In this document: piece by piece, positions 32,723-39,882 of the stretch
Layout: every line of letters starts with the position of its first letter
Position numbering within the stretch: position 1 is the stretch's first letter
DNA from: an uncultured Bacilli bacterium
Lineage (GTDB): Bacteria > Bacillota_I > Bacilli_A > RF39 > UBA660
Length of the DNA stretch: 64,000 bases
Direction of reading: 5' to 3'
Assembly: GCA_934182615.1 (NCBI GenBank)
Contig: CAKPRO010000010.1
Coordinates: 3,023 to 67,022 of the forward strand
Position numbers and translations under genes: made by a program
Notes under the pieces: generated by a model
What the model was told of the DNA's origin: nothing
The model's database searches: none
The model's input: only the letters and a program-made list of their open reading frames with translations

Positions 32723-33672
32723 TACTTCTTAGCCTTCTTTCTTTCCACTATCATATTTTGTGCTATAGTAAATAGTGAGGAAGTTATCCAATAGATTCCT
32801 AATGCAACTGGTAAACTAAATGCCGCTACCAAAATCATTGCTAGCATGAAGTATATTGTTCCCTTCATTTGTTGTGCCATTGCAGTTTGATCTTTTAAGG
32901 TCTTTCTAAATGAGAAATATGAAGTTGCAAGTATTAATAATAGGAATATTATGTAAGCATACCATAAGTTTGACATAATTCCATGTGAAATTGTTGTACC
33001 CATATCTAGTTTTAAGAATTTATTTTCAAATATTACTGGTGTTCTATTAATTGCTTCTAAAAAAGCAAATAATAATGGTATTTGAATAAATGATAATAGG
33101 CAACTTGATAATGGATTAATCTTATGTTTAGAATATATTGCCATCATTTCTTCAGCTTTTCTCTTTTGATCCTCTTCACTAGTTCTATCTTTATATTTCT
33201 TTTCTAGTTTTTCTAATTGGGGTTGAATTTCTTTTAATTTTTCTGATTGCATAGCAGTCTTTTTGGTTAATGGATATAATATTAGTCTTATTATTAAACA
33301 TGATATTACTATTGCTAAACCATTTGCTAAGCCCTTACCTAAACCTGTTTTCTCAAGAAGTAGTCCAATATTTATTATAGCCCAAGCTAATGGTTTTACA
33401 AAGATTGTTGTCCATAATCCCTCATATTCAGAAAATGGTTTAAATGTTTCACATCTTGGTAATTTATCAACATCAACATTATTTTCTTTATATATTTTTA
33501 TAACATTTTCATCAGTAGGCCTACATAGAACATTTTCAGTTAAAGCCTTGCCTGTTTCTTCATATTTTACTGGTTTTTTATCTTCTCCAGTAAGTGTTCT
33601 TGTACACCCTGTTAACATTGCTAAACTTAATATTAGCAATAATATTTTTATTGTTTTTTTATTGTTATTCAA
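32722..33672 (-). CDS. yidC: YidC/SpoIIIJ membrane protein insertase
   Basis: A 316-residue lipoprotein insertase: signal peptide with lipobox LTGC (Cys near residue 23), then five hydrophobic segments and the 60KD_IMP domain (LIIRLILYPLTKKTAMQSEKL, INPLSSCLLSFIQIPLLFA, LGIYWITSSLF). The conserved Arg of the first core helix (IIRLILYPL) is present. I set the start at TTG 33672, 6 bases after AGGTG, since the in-frame GTG is within the Shine-Dalgarno. It overlaps the 3' end of rnpA by 8 bases. Confidence 0.94.
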   Translation of the reverse strand: MNNNKKTIKILLLILSLAMLTGCTRTLTGEDKKPVKYEETGKALTENVLCRPTDENVIKIYKENNVDVDKLPRCETFKPFSEYEGLWTTIFVKPLAWAIINIGLLLEKTGLGKGLANGLAIVISCLIIRLILYPLTKKTAMQSEKLKEIQPQLEKLEKKYKDRTSEEDQKRKAEEMMAIYSKHKINPLSSCLLSFIQIPLLFAFLEAINRTPVIFENKFLKLDMGTTISHGIMSNLWYAYIIFLLLILATSYFSFRKTLKDQTAMAQQMKGTIYFMLAMILVAAFSLPVALGIYWITSSLFTIAQNMIVERKKAKK

Positions 33673-33997
33673 CTTTATCACCTATACTAATTAGTTTTAA
33701 CAACTCTTCTTCTACTTGTTTGTATGTTAAATCTAATATACCTTTCTTAACAATTATAACATAGTCATAACCATTATGCACGACTTTTTTATTATTATCG
33801 ATAATGTTTTTTATCCTTCTTTTTATTTTGTTTCTAGTAACTGCGGTTCCAGTTTTTTTAGGAACTGTTATTCCATATTTATTACTATCATTATTTTTTC
33901 GATAGTAGACACTAAAGTACTTGCTTTTTTTTGATCTACTACTGTTTATTATTTCTGTATATTCACGAGAAGATTTTATTATTTCAATTTTTTTCAT
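33665..33997 (-). CDS. rnpA: ribonuclease P protein component
   Basis: A 110-residue protein with the RNase P protein core: SKYFSVYYRKN, YGITVPKKTGTAVTRNKIKRRIKN (the RNR motif) and YDYVIIVKKG. It assists the RNase P RNA in 5' maturation of tRNAs. Preceded by rpmH and overlapping yidC, as in most bacteria. AAAGGAT Shine-Dalgarno. Confidence 0.96.
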   Translation of the reverse strand: MKKIEIIKSSREYTEIINSSRSKKSKYFSVYYRKNNDSNKYGITVPKKTGTAVTRNKIKRRIKNIIDNNKKVVHNGYDYVIIVKKGILDLTYKQVEEELLKLISIGDKVE

Positions 33998-34019
33998 AAT
34001 ATATCCTTTTTAGGTAAAA

Positions 34020-34059
34020 AGAAAAAAAGAAAACAAAATTATGTTTATGCACATAATTT
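34020..34059 (-). terminator. terminator or attenuator at the end of rpmH
   Basis: Minus-strand AAATTATG and CATAATTT arms are followed by GTTTTCTTTTTTTC. The hairpin includes the last codons and stop of rpmH and precedes rnpA, so rpmH may be expressed in excess of rnpA. Confidence 0.65.
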
Positions 34060-34167
34060 TTTTCTTTTTTTTGCTCTTCTGTTTTTTAAAACATTACCTT
34101 TTACTCTACTAAAGAAACCGTGCTTTTTAGCTTTTTTTCTATTATTAGGTTGATATGTTCTTTTCAT
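34045..34167 (-). CDS. rpmH: 50S ribosomal protein L34
   Basis: A 40-residue highly basic protein beginning MKRTYQPNNRKKAKKHGFFS and continuing RVKGNVLKNRRAKKRKKL: the L34 family pattern, slightly shorter than the usual 44. The ATG follows GGAGGTG. First gene of the rpmH-rnpA-yidC-jag operon, with a consensus promoter at 34229-34201, and the gene closest to the presumed origin on the left. Confidence 0.95.
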   Translation of the reverse strand: MKRTYQPNNRKKAKKHGFFSRVKGNVLKNRRAKKRKKLCA

Positions 34168-34200
34168 TATATAATACACCTCCAAGTCAAATGCTATTTT

Positions 34201-34229
34201 ATTATATATTTTTATTTTGATTATGTCAA
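34201..34229 (-). promoter_or_regulatory. rpmH promoter
   Basis: On the minus strand TTGACA (34229-34224) and TATAAT (34206-34201) with exactly 17 bases between: a perfect sigma-A promoter about 35 bases upstream of the rpmH start. Confidence 0.85.
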
Positions 34230-34296
34230 GGATTTTTGATATATTTGTTATAATGTTGCAATATTAATGAGCAGAAAGATAAATGATAAAGAATGT

Positions 34297-34378
34297 TAAT
34301 TCAAAGACTTTATGGCTTTGAATTACTTTTTTAAAGACCCTAGGCTTTAAAAATAGTGAGCAACATAGTGCGAACTCT
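34297..34378 (+). repeat. tandem hairpin pair of the GAC...GGC family plus tail, in the origin gap
   Basis: Hairpins TAATTCAAAG/CTTTGAATTA (34297-34325, loop ACTTTATGG) and TTTTTAAAG/CTTTAAAAA (34328-34353, loop ACCCTAGG), then GTGAGCAACATAGTGCGAAC (34356-34375). It parallels 4405-4491 and 44228-44279 and lies upstream of parA. Confidence 0.7.
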
Positions 34379-34455
34379 AAAAAAATAAATAAAAGCCCTT
34401 TCTTTTTTCATTTTTTTTTGATACAATTATATTTGAGGAAAATAAGGTGAAGCAG

Positions 34456-35268
34456 ATGGGAAAAATTATTGCAATTGTAAATCAAAAAGGTGGTGTAGGT
34501 AAAACTACTACCAGTATAAATTTATCGGCCTCTTTAGGTGTTTTGGATAAAAAGGTATTACTTGTTGATCTTGACCCACAGGGTAATGCTACTACTGGAG
34601 TTGGTGTTGACAAGAACGATATATCAAGTAGTATTTATGAGGTATTAACAAAAAAAGAAACAATAGAAAATTCTATTATTAAAACTAAGAGTAAAAATCT
34701 TTATCTTCTTCCAGCATATCTTAATTTAGCTGGTGTTGATATGGAACTTATTGAATTAGAAAGGAAAGCTAAAGAAACAGGTGAAAAATTTAATAGGGTA
34801 ATTAGATTAAAAGAAGAACTTGGTAAAGTTAGAGATAATTTTGATTATATTTTAATTGATTGTCCTCCTAGTTTAGGTATATTAACTACTAATGCTTTAG
34901 CGGCTGCTGATTCTGTACTTATTCCAGTTCAGTGTGAATACTTTGCTCTTGAAGGTATTATGCAGCTTATTAATACTATAATGCTCGCTCAAAGAAAAGT
35001 TAATCCTAGTTTAGATATTGAAGGTGTTCTACTTACGATGTTTTCTAATACTAATCTTGGTATTGAAGTAATAGAAAGTATTAAAGGTTTCTTTAAAGAA
35101 AGAGTATATACTACAATTATTCCTAGACTTGTTAGACTGGCTGAGGCACCAAGTCATGGTAAACCTATACTTGAATATGAGCCTAGAAATAAGGGTACTA
35201 TAGCTTATCTTAATCTAGCAAAGGAGGTAATTGAAAGAAATGGAACAAAAGAAGAAAGCCCTAGGTAA
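34456..35268 (+). CDS. parA: chromosome partitioning ATPase ParA (Soj)
   Basis: A 270-residue deviant Walker ATPase: VNQKGGVGKTTTSINLSA at about residues 8-25, LLVDLDPQGNATTG, and YILIDCPPSLGILTTNAL. No N-terminal DNA-binding extension, so a chromosomal Soj-type ParA. Start ATG 34456 lies 6 bases after AAGGTG; an in-frame GTG is part of that signal. It overlaps parB. In Bacillus soj-spo0J lies on the noc side of the origin; here it is on the opposite arm from noc. Confidence 0.96.
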   Translation: MGKIIAIVNQKGGVGKTTTSINLSASLGVLDKKVLLVDLDPQGNATTGVGVDKNDISSSIYEVLTKKETIENSIIKTKSKNLYLLPAYLNLAGVDMELIELERKAKETGEKFNRVIRLKEELGKVRDNFDYILIDCPPSLGILTTNALAAADSVLIPVQCEYFALEGIMQLINTIMLAQRKVNPSLDIEGVLLTMFSNTNLGIEVIESIKGFFKERVYTTIIPRLVRLAEAPSHGKPILEYEPRNKGTIAYLNLAKEVIERNGTKEESPR

Positions 35269-36118
35269 GGGACTTGAAGAATTATTTTCTAGTGAAGTAT
35301 TAGATTTTGATACTTTTGAAAGTAATATTATGGATAGTACTCCTACTAACGAAGTAAAAGAAATACCTGTTAATGAAATCAGACCTAATCCATATCAGCC
35401 AAGAAAAACTTTTAACGAAGAGGCACTAAACGAACTTGCTGAATCTATTAAAAACTATGGAGTATTCCAACCTATTATTGTTAAGAAAAGTATAAAGGGA
35501 TATGACTTAATTGCGGGTGAAAGAAGACTTAGAGCTAGTAAACTTGCAGGTATGGAAATGATACCCGCTATTGTGAAGGAGTTTTCTGATGAGGAAATGA
35601 GAGAAATCTCACTACTTGAGAATATTCAAAGAGAGAATCTTACCGCTATTGAACTTGCTTGGGCTTATAAGGGCATTATTGATAACTTAGATATTAGACA
35701 AGAAGACTTAGCTAGAAAAATTGGTAAAAGTAGAAGCCACATTACTAATACTTTAGGACTTTTAAATTTACCGGAAGATATTCAAAAGAAAATTCTTGAT
35801 GGAGAAATTTCTATGGGTCATGCTAGAGTGTTATCTAAAATGAATGATGCAGAAGAAGTTACTAATTTAGCTAATAAAGTTATTGAAAATAATATTAGTG
35901 TACATGAATTAGAAGAAATTAGTAAAAAAGAAGATATTAAGAAAAGAATTCCTATCACTAGAAGAAAAACAGATACTAACTATTTCCACATTGAAAATGA
36001 ACTTAGAGATATTCTCGGAACTAAGGTTAAAGTTGATAATAAAAAAGTTAGTATTTATTTTGAGAATGTTAATGATTTGAATAGAATTCTTGAAATTATG
36101 AATATTGAAATTAAATAG
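35240..36118 (+). CDS. parB: chromosome partitioning protein ParB (Spo0J)
   Basis: A 292-residue ParB: N-terminal ParA-stimulating segment KKKALGKGLEELFSS, CTP-binding domain (NPYQPRKTF, IAGERRLRAS, LLENIQRENLTAIE), helix-turn-helix (RQEDLARKIGKSRSHITN) and GHARVLSK, then a C-terminal dimer domain. The ATG 35240 lies 12 bases after GGAGG; an upstream TTG at 35231 is only 3 bases from it and less likely. It overlaps parA by 29 bases. I saw no TGTTTCACGTGAAACA-like parS site in the window. Confidence 0.95.
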   Translation: MEQKKKALGKGLEELFSSEVLDFDTFESNIMDSTPTNEVKEIPVNEIRPNPYQPRKTFNEEALNELAESIKNYGVFQPIIVKKSIKGYDLIAGERRLRASKLAGMEMIPAIVKEFSDEEMREISLLENIQRENLTAIELAWAYKGIIDNLDIRQEDLARKIGKSRSHITNTLGLLNLPEDIQKKILDGEISMGHARVLSKMNDAEEVTNLANKVIENNISVHELEEISKKEDIKKRIPITRRKTDTNYFHIENELRDILGTKVKVDNKKVSIYFENVNDLNRILEIMNIEIK

Positions 36119-36146
36119 ACAGAAATTAATTTTTCTGTTTATTTTC
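36119..36146 (+). terminator. terminator after parB
   Basis: ACAGAAA and TTTCTGT form a stem with a 6-base loop, followed by TTATTTTC, directly after the parB stop codon. Confidence 0.7.
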
Positions 36147-36229
36147 TTAGTATACTTATAGTTAACTCAGGACTGTTTACGTTCTTTTCTTTTTTATTTG
36201 CTATTTTTTCTGTATCCACCCCCTATATA

Positions 36230-36316
36230 CATGATATGATGTTTTTGCTTGCAGTAAGAGTACATTTATAGGTTGATATCTCCTATAGATGAAAGCAGAA
36301 AAGTGAGGTGGCAAAG
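36230..36316 (+). promoter_or_regulatory. cold-shock gene leader with hairpin
   Basis: After a TATGAT at 36235-36240 that may be a -10, the leader of about 70 nt contains TATAGG...CCTATA, a stem-loop just before the Shine-Dalgarno GAGGTG. Long structured leaders are typical of cold-shock protein genes and control translation with temperature. The promoter assignment is weak. Confidence 0.4.
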
Positions 36317-36529
36317 GTGCAAGGAAGAGTTAAGTGGTTTAATAACGACAAAGGTTATGGCTTTATTGATTATCCAAATGGTGAAGATATTTTTGTTCAC
36401 TATTCCGCTATTAAGCAAGATGGTTTTAAGTCATTAGCTGAAGGTCAAATAGTTGAATTTGATCTTATAGAAACTGCTAAAGGTTTACAGGCTATCAATG
36501 TAGTAGCGGCTACTAATGTTAGAGCTTAA
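36317..36529 (+). CDS. cold shock protein (CspA/CspB family)
   Basis: A 70-residue CSD protein: GRVKWFNNDKGYGFIDY (RNP1 region) and EDIFVHYSAI (RNP2) are intact, so it should bind single-stranded nucleic acid as an RNA chaperone. I place the start at GTG 36317 (reading MQGRVKWF), 6 bases after GAGGTG, because the family begins there; a GTG three codons earlier lies inside the Shine-Dalgarno. A structured leader precedes it. Confidence 0.93.
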   Translation: MQGRVKWFNNDKGYGFIDYPNGEDIFVHYSAIKQDGFKSLAEGQIVEFDLIETAKGLQAINVVAATNVRA

Positions 36530-36598
36530 AAAGGGAAGTACAATTATATAAGACAGCTAGATGTACTTAAGGCTATCTTATTTTTTTATGGAGAAGTT

Positions 36599-37273
36599 AT
36601 GAAAAAAATTAAATACTTATTATTATCTTTAAAAGAGATATTTATTGTTTTATTTATTCAGTATTTTATTCTTATTCTCTCTATTATTTTATTTAATGGA
36701 GATAAGAATATTTATATTGGTAATATTTTACTTAGTATATTTAGTGTTATATATATTTTTAGTAAGAAAAAGGTAATTGATGTTTCTTTTAATATTAAGA
36801 ATAATTATTTTATATATATTATGTTAGGTAGTTCTATATCAATTATTTATAATATGATTTTATATAGATTAAATTTATATACTTATAATGCTAATAATAA
36901 TATACTTTTTCTAGATATTTTAACTTCTGGTATTATTAGTCCTATATTTGAAGAAGTTCTTTTTAGAGTAAGTTTTATTTCTAAGGTAGAGAGTTTTATT
37001 TGTAATAAAAAGAAAGTTGTTTTAGTAACTAGTATTATTTTTGCTATATTACATTTTAATATTTTATCTGGTTTTATTGCTTTTATTATTGGTATTATTA
37101 ATGGATATATTTATATTAAGACAAGGGACATTATCAGAATATCTTTAGTTCATATTTCTCTTAATACTATAAGCTCGTTAATAACTGGTTATAATATAGT
37201 AATATTTATTTTAGGTATTATATTAATGATAGTAGCAGTACTGTGTTTAAGAAAAGAAAAGAGGTATTTGTAA
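36599..37273 (+). CDS. CPBP-family intramembrane metalloprotease
   Basis: A 224-residue protein with about six hydrophobic segments. The CPBP (Abi/CAAX protease-like) motifs are SPIFEEVLFRVSF (EExxxR), FAILHF (FxxxH) and VHISLN (HxxxN). Family members cleave prenylated proteins, process bacteriocin-like peptides or give self-immunity. No bacteriocin gene is adjacent. It lies between the cold-shock gene and dnaB, with GGAGAAG as Shine-Dalgarno. Confidence 0.88.
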   Translation: MKKIKYLLLSLKEIFIVLFIQYFILILSIILFNGDKNIYIGNILLSIFSVIYIFSKKKVIDVSFNIKNNYFIYIMLGSSISIIYNMILYRLNLYTYNANNNILFLDILTSGIISPIFEEVLFRVSFISKVESFICNKKKVVLVTSIIFAILHFNILSGFIAFIIGIINGYIYIKTRDIIRISLVHISLNTISSLITGYNIVIFILGIILMIVAVLCLRKEKRYL

Positions 37274-37354
37274 AGGAGTATTTTTGACTTCTTTTTTTCT
37301 TTACTTTTATATTAATTTATTATACAATATAGGTGGAGAGGACGGGGGATACTT

Positions 37355-38641
37355 ATGAAAAAATATAATCTTTTACCTGCTGATTCTTATGTTGTTATTA
37401 ATAAGACTATTTTGCATGATGAAGATAGAAAAATTATTACTAGTTTGTATCTACCTGTTATTGGTATGGATGCGGTCATGCTATACTTTATGCTATGGAG
37501 TGACTTAGATAGTTCTTCAATTGTCAGTTCAGATTTTACACATCAAAAGATTGTTTCTAATCTTAGAATGACTATTAATGAAGTAGAAGATGCTAGAAGT
37601 AAATTAGAGGCTATTGGTCTTATTAAGACTTTAGTTAAAGAAGGTAATGTTAATAATTATATTTATGAATTATATAGTCCGGCTTCTGCTACTGAATTTT
37701 TATCACATCCTATACTTAATATTGTTTTATATAGTAATATTGGTAAAAAAGAGTATGATAATTTGATTAAAACTTTTAAGATGCCTAGATTTAATACTAG
37801 TGGATATACTGATATTACTAAGAATTTTAATGATGTATTTGAAAGTACGTGTATGACTTCATATGATTTATCATTAGAGGATATTAGAAAATATAATAAA
37901 CTTAAACTTAATATTAATAGTAATTTTGATTTTAATTTTCTTATAAATGCTATGCCTAAGAATATTGATACTAGTAGAATATTTACTAAGGAAATTAAAG
38001 AACTTATTATTAGTTTATCTTTTATTTATGATATTGATGCTATTAAAATGACTAATATTGTTAAGGGAAGTCTTAATGAGAGAGGGACTATTAATAAGGA
38101 AACACTTAGAAAGACGGCGAGAAACTTCTACCAATTTGATAATGGTGGTAATCTTCCTACAATTGTATCTAATTGTCAACCTGAGTATTTGAGAAAACCA
38201 ATAGGAGATACTTCAAAGAGGGCTAAAATGATATATACTTTTGAAACTATTTCTCCTAGAGAACTTCTTATTAGTAAGAATAAAGGTAATGAACCTACTA
38301 AAAGAGATTTAAGATTAGTTGAAGATTTACTTCTTGATTATAATTTAAAACCTGGTGTTGTTAATGTTTTAATTGATTATATTCTTAATATTAATGATAA
38401 GAAACTTACAAGAGGATTAGTAGAAACAATGGCGGGTGAATGGCAAAGAAAAGGTATTGAAACAGTTGAAGATGCTATGAGTCTTTGTGAAAAAGAACAT
38501 AAGAAAAGAACTAAAAAAACTATTGAAGAGAAGAGAATTATTACTAAAACACCTGATTGGTTTGATAAAGAAATTGAAAAAGATAAAATTAATGATGGGG
38601 AAGATAATCAATTAGAAGAACTTTTAAAGGAGTATAAATGA
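37355..38641 (+). CDS. dnaB: replication initiation/helicase-loading protein DnaB (DnaD-domain, Gram-positive type)
   Basis: A 428-residue protein: an N-terminal winged-helix region opening LPADSYVVINKTILHDEDRK, and C-terminal DnaD-like domain (SPRELLISKNKGNEPTKRDL, YNLKPGVVNVLIDYIL). This is Bacillus-type DnaB, which with DnaI loads the replicative helicase; it is not the helicase itself. It ends with TGA inside the dnaI start (ATGATG), so dnaB-dnaI are coupled. Charged C-terminal tail. Confidence 0.9.
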   Translation: MKKYNLLPADSYVVINKTILHDEDRKIITSLYLPVIGMDAVMLYFMLWSDLDSSSIVSSDFTHQKIVSNLRMTINEVEDARSKLEAIGLIKTLVKEGNVNNYIYELYSPASATEFLSHPILNIVLYSNIGKKEYDNLIKTFKMPRFNTSGYTDITKNFNDVFESTCMTSYDLSLEDIRKYNKLKLNINSNFDFNFLINAMPKNIDTSRIFTKEIKELIISLSFIYDIDAIKMTNIVKGSLNERGTINKETLRKTARNFYQFDNGGNLPTIVSNCQPEYLRKPIGDTSKRAKMIYTFETISPRELLISKNKGNEPTKRDLRLVEDLLLDYNLKPGVVNVLIDYILNINDKKLTRGLVETMAGEWQRKGIETVEDAMSLCEKEHKKRTKKTIEEKRIITKTPDWFDKEIEKDKINDGEDNQLEELLKEYK

Positions 38642-39549
38642 TGAAGGATACTAAGAATATTATTAATAAATATAGTTTTGATAGATATGAGTTAGAGAGA
38701 AATTTTGATGTTGAAATGGAAGATGAAACCTTTAAAAAGTTAGTTAGTAAACTTAAGTTATCTAAAGATGAACTTATTAAATATACTTCTAGAATTAAGG
38801 ATGCTTCTTTAGAACTTAAAAATTGTGCTAATTGTAAAAATATTATGGAATGTAAGAACAGTATATGTGGATATGTTTATTATCCTAGTGTACTTCAAGA
38901 TAATTTAGTTTTTTCTTATGTTCCCTGCAAATACAAAAGGAAATTGGATAATGATACTAAATATCAAGATAATATTATTTCTTTTGATATGCCTAAGGAA
39001 ATAGTTAATGCTTCAATGAAAAATATATATACTGACGATAAGAATAGATTAGAGACGATTAAATGGCTTACTATTTTTATTAAAAAAATAGAAAATAATG
39101 AAAAAAGTAAGGGTTTATTCTTGACAGGTAACTTTGGATGTGGTAAAACATATGTAGTAGCTGCAGCCTTCAACGAACTTGCTAAAAAAGGTAAAAAAGT
39201 AGCTTGTCTATATTATCCAGAATTTTTAAGAAGTCTTAAAGAAAGATTTTCTGATGATTATAGAGAAGTATTTGATAAGGTTAAGAAGTGTGATCTTTTA
39301 TTAATTGACGATATTGGAGCAGAGACTGTTACTAGCTGGAATAGAGACGAAGTACTTGGTACTATCTTACAATATCGTATGCAAGAATCATTACCAACAT
39401 TTTTTACTTCTAATTTATCTTTAAAAGAATTAGAAGTACATCTTGCCGGTAATGATAGTGAAGGTAAAATTAAAGCAAGACGAATTATTGAAAGAATTAA
39501 ATATTTGACAGATAATATTACAATGATTGCAGAAAATAGAAGAAAGTGA
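38638..39549 (+). CDS. dnaI: primosomal helicase loader DnaI
   Basis: A 303-residue AAA+ protein: N-terminal zinc-binding region with CANCKNIMEC and CGYVYY, then Walker A GNFGCGKT, Walker B LLLIDDIGAE and sensor I FFTSNLS. It loads the replicative helicase with DnaB and DnaD. Overlaps dnaB by 4 bases. It ends TGA, overlapping the region of the next small gene. Confidence 0.94.
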   Translation: MMKDTKNIINKYSFDRYELERNFDVEMEDETFKKLVSKLKLSKDELIKYTSRIKDASLELKNCANCKNIMECKNSICGYVYYPSVLQDNLVFSYVPCKYKRKLDNDTKYQDNIISFDMPKEIVNASMKNIYTDDKNRLETIKWLTIFIKKIENNEKSKGLFLTGNFGCGKTYVVAAAFNELAKKGKKVACLYYPEFLRSLKERFSDDYREVFDKVKKCDLLLIDDIGAETVTSWNRDEVLGTILQYRMQESLPTFFTSNLSLKELEVHLAGNDSEGKIKARRIIERIKYLTDNITMIAENRRK

Positions 39550-39557
39550 GGATAAAA

Positions 39558-39854
39558 ATGGAAAATAATAATAATGCATTTAAGTTTGATCCTAATAAAT
39601 TAGAGAAGTCTTTTACTGATAAAAATGGTACTTCAAAAATTGAAATGGAAAGTGATGGAGCATATCTTAATATGCCAGAGAGTGTTACTCTTGCTAATAG
39701 ACCTAAAACAAAAATTCTTACCAAAGAGATAAAGACTCCTAAAGGGGGGGCTAACATTGGTATTGGTAGTAATGGATTTGCTGGTGTTATAACTCTTGCA
39801 GGTATTATTGCAATAGCAGGAGTAATTATTGCTTATTTAACACTTAGATATTAA
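39558..39854 (+). CDS. small tail-anchored membrane protein of unknown function
   Basis: A 98-residue protein opening MENNNNAFKFDPNKL. It has a polar N-terminal two thirds and one hydrophobic, Gly/Ala/Ile-rich helix at the C-terminus (about 72-95), ending YLTLRY. The ATG follows GTGAGG at the end of dnaI, so it is in the dnaB-dnaI transcript, just before dnaE. No motif recognised; tail-anchor topology with a cytoplasmic domain is the likely layout. Confidence 0.65.
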   Translation: MENNNNAFKFDPNKLEKSFTDKNGTSKIEMESDGAYLNMPESVTLANRPKTKILTKEIKTPKGGANIGIGSNGFAGVITLAGIIAIAGVIIAYLTLRY

Positions 39855-39882
39855 TTAACTTATGTATAAAGGAGGAGTAGTT

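Larger units (their letters stand above)
34168..34455. other. probable replication origin / strand-switch region
   Basis: A 288-bp gap in which coding direction switches from minus to plus. To its left lie rpmH-rnpA-yidC..., to its right parA-parB, the set that flanks oriC in Firmicutes. It is very AT-rich and contains two hairpins of the dispersed family. No TTATCCACA-type DnaA box is visible and dnaA itself is not adjacent, so the exact unwinding site may be elsewhere. The position is inferred from gene orientation. Confidence 0.55.

Noticed and set aside
33263..33694. 143-codon plus-strand open frame across yidC
   Set aside because: A shadow of yidC, which has clear family motifs and a ribosome-binding site.
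34168..34455. parS site or DnaA boxes in the origin gap
   Set aside because: No TGTTTCACGTGAAACA-like or TTATCCACA sequence could be found in the gap by reading both strands.
38638..38641. Possible Mycoplasma-type code (TGA = Trp), considered because of the very AT-rich sequence
   Set aside because: TGA ends dnaB, dnaI, dnaE and tsaE at positions where the proteins should end, and Trp codons are TGG throughout.
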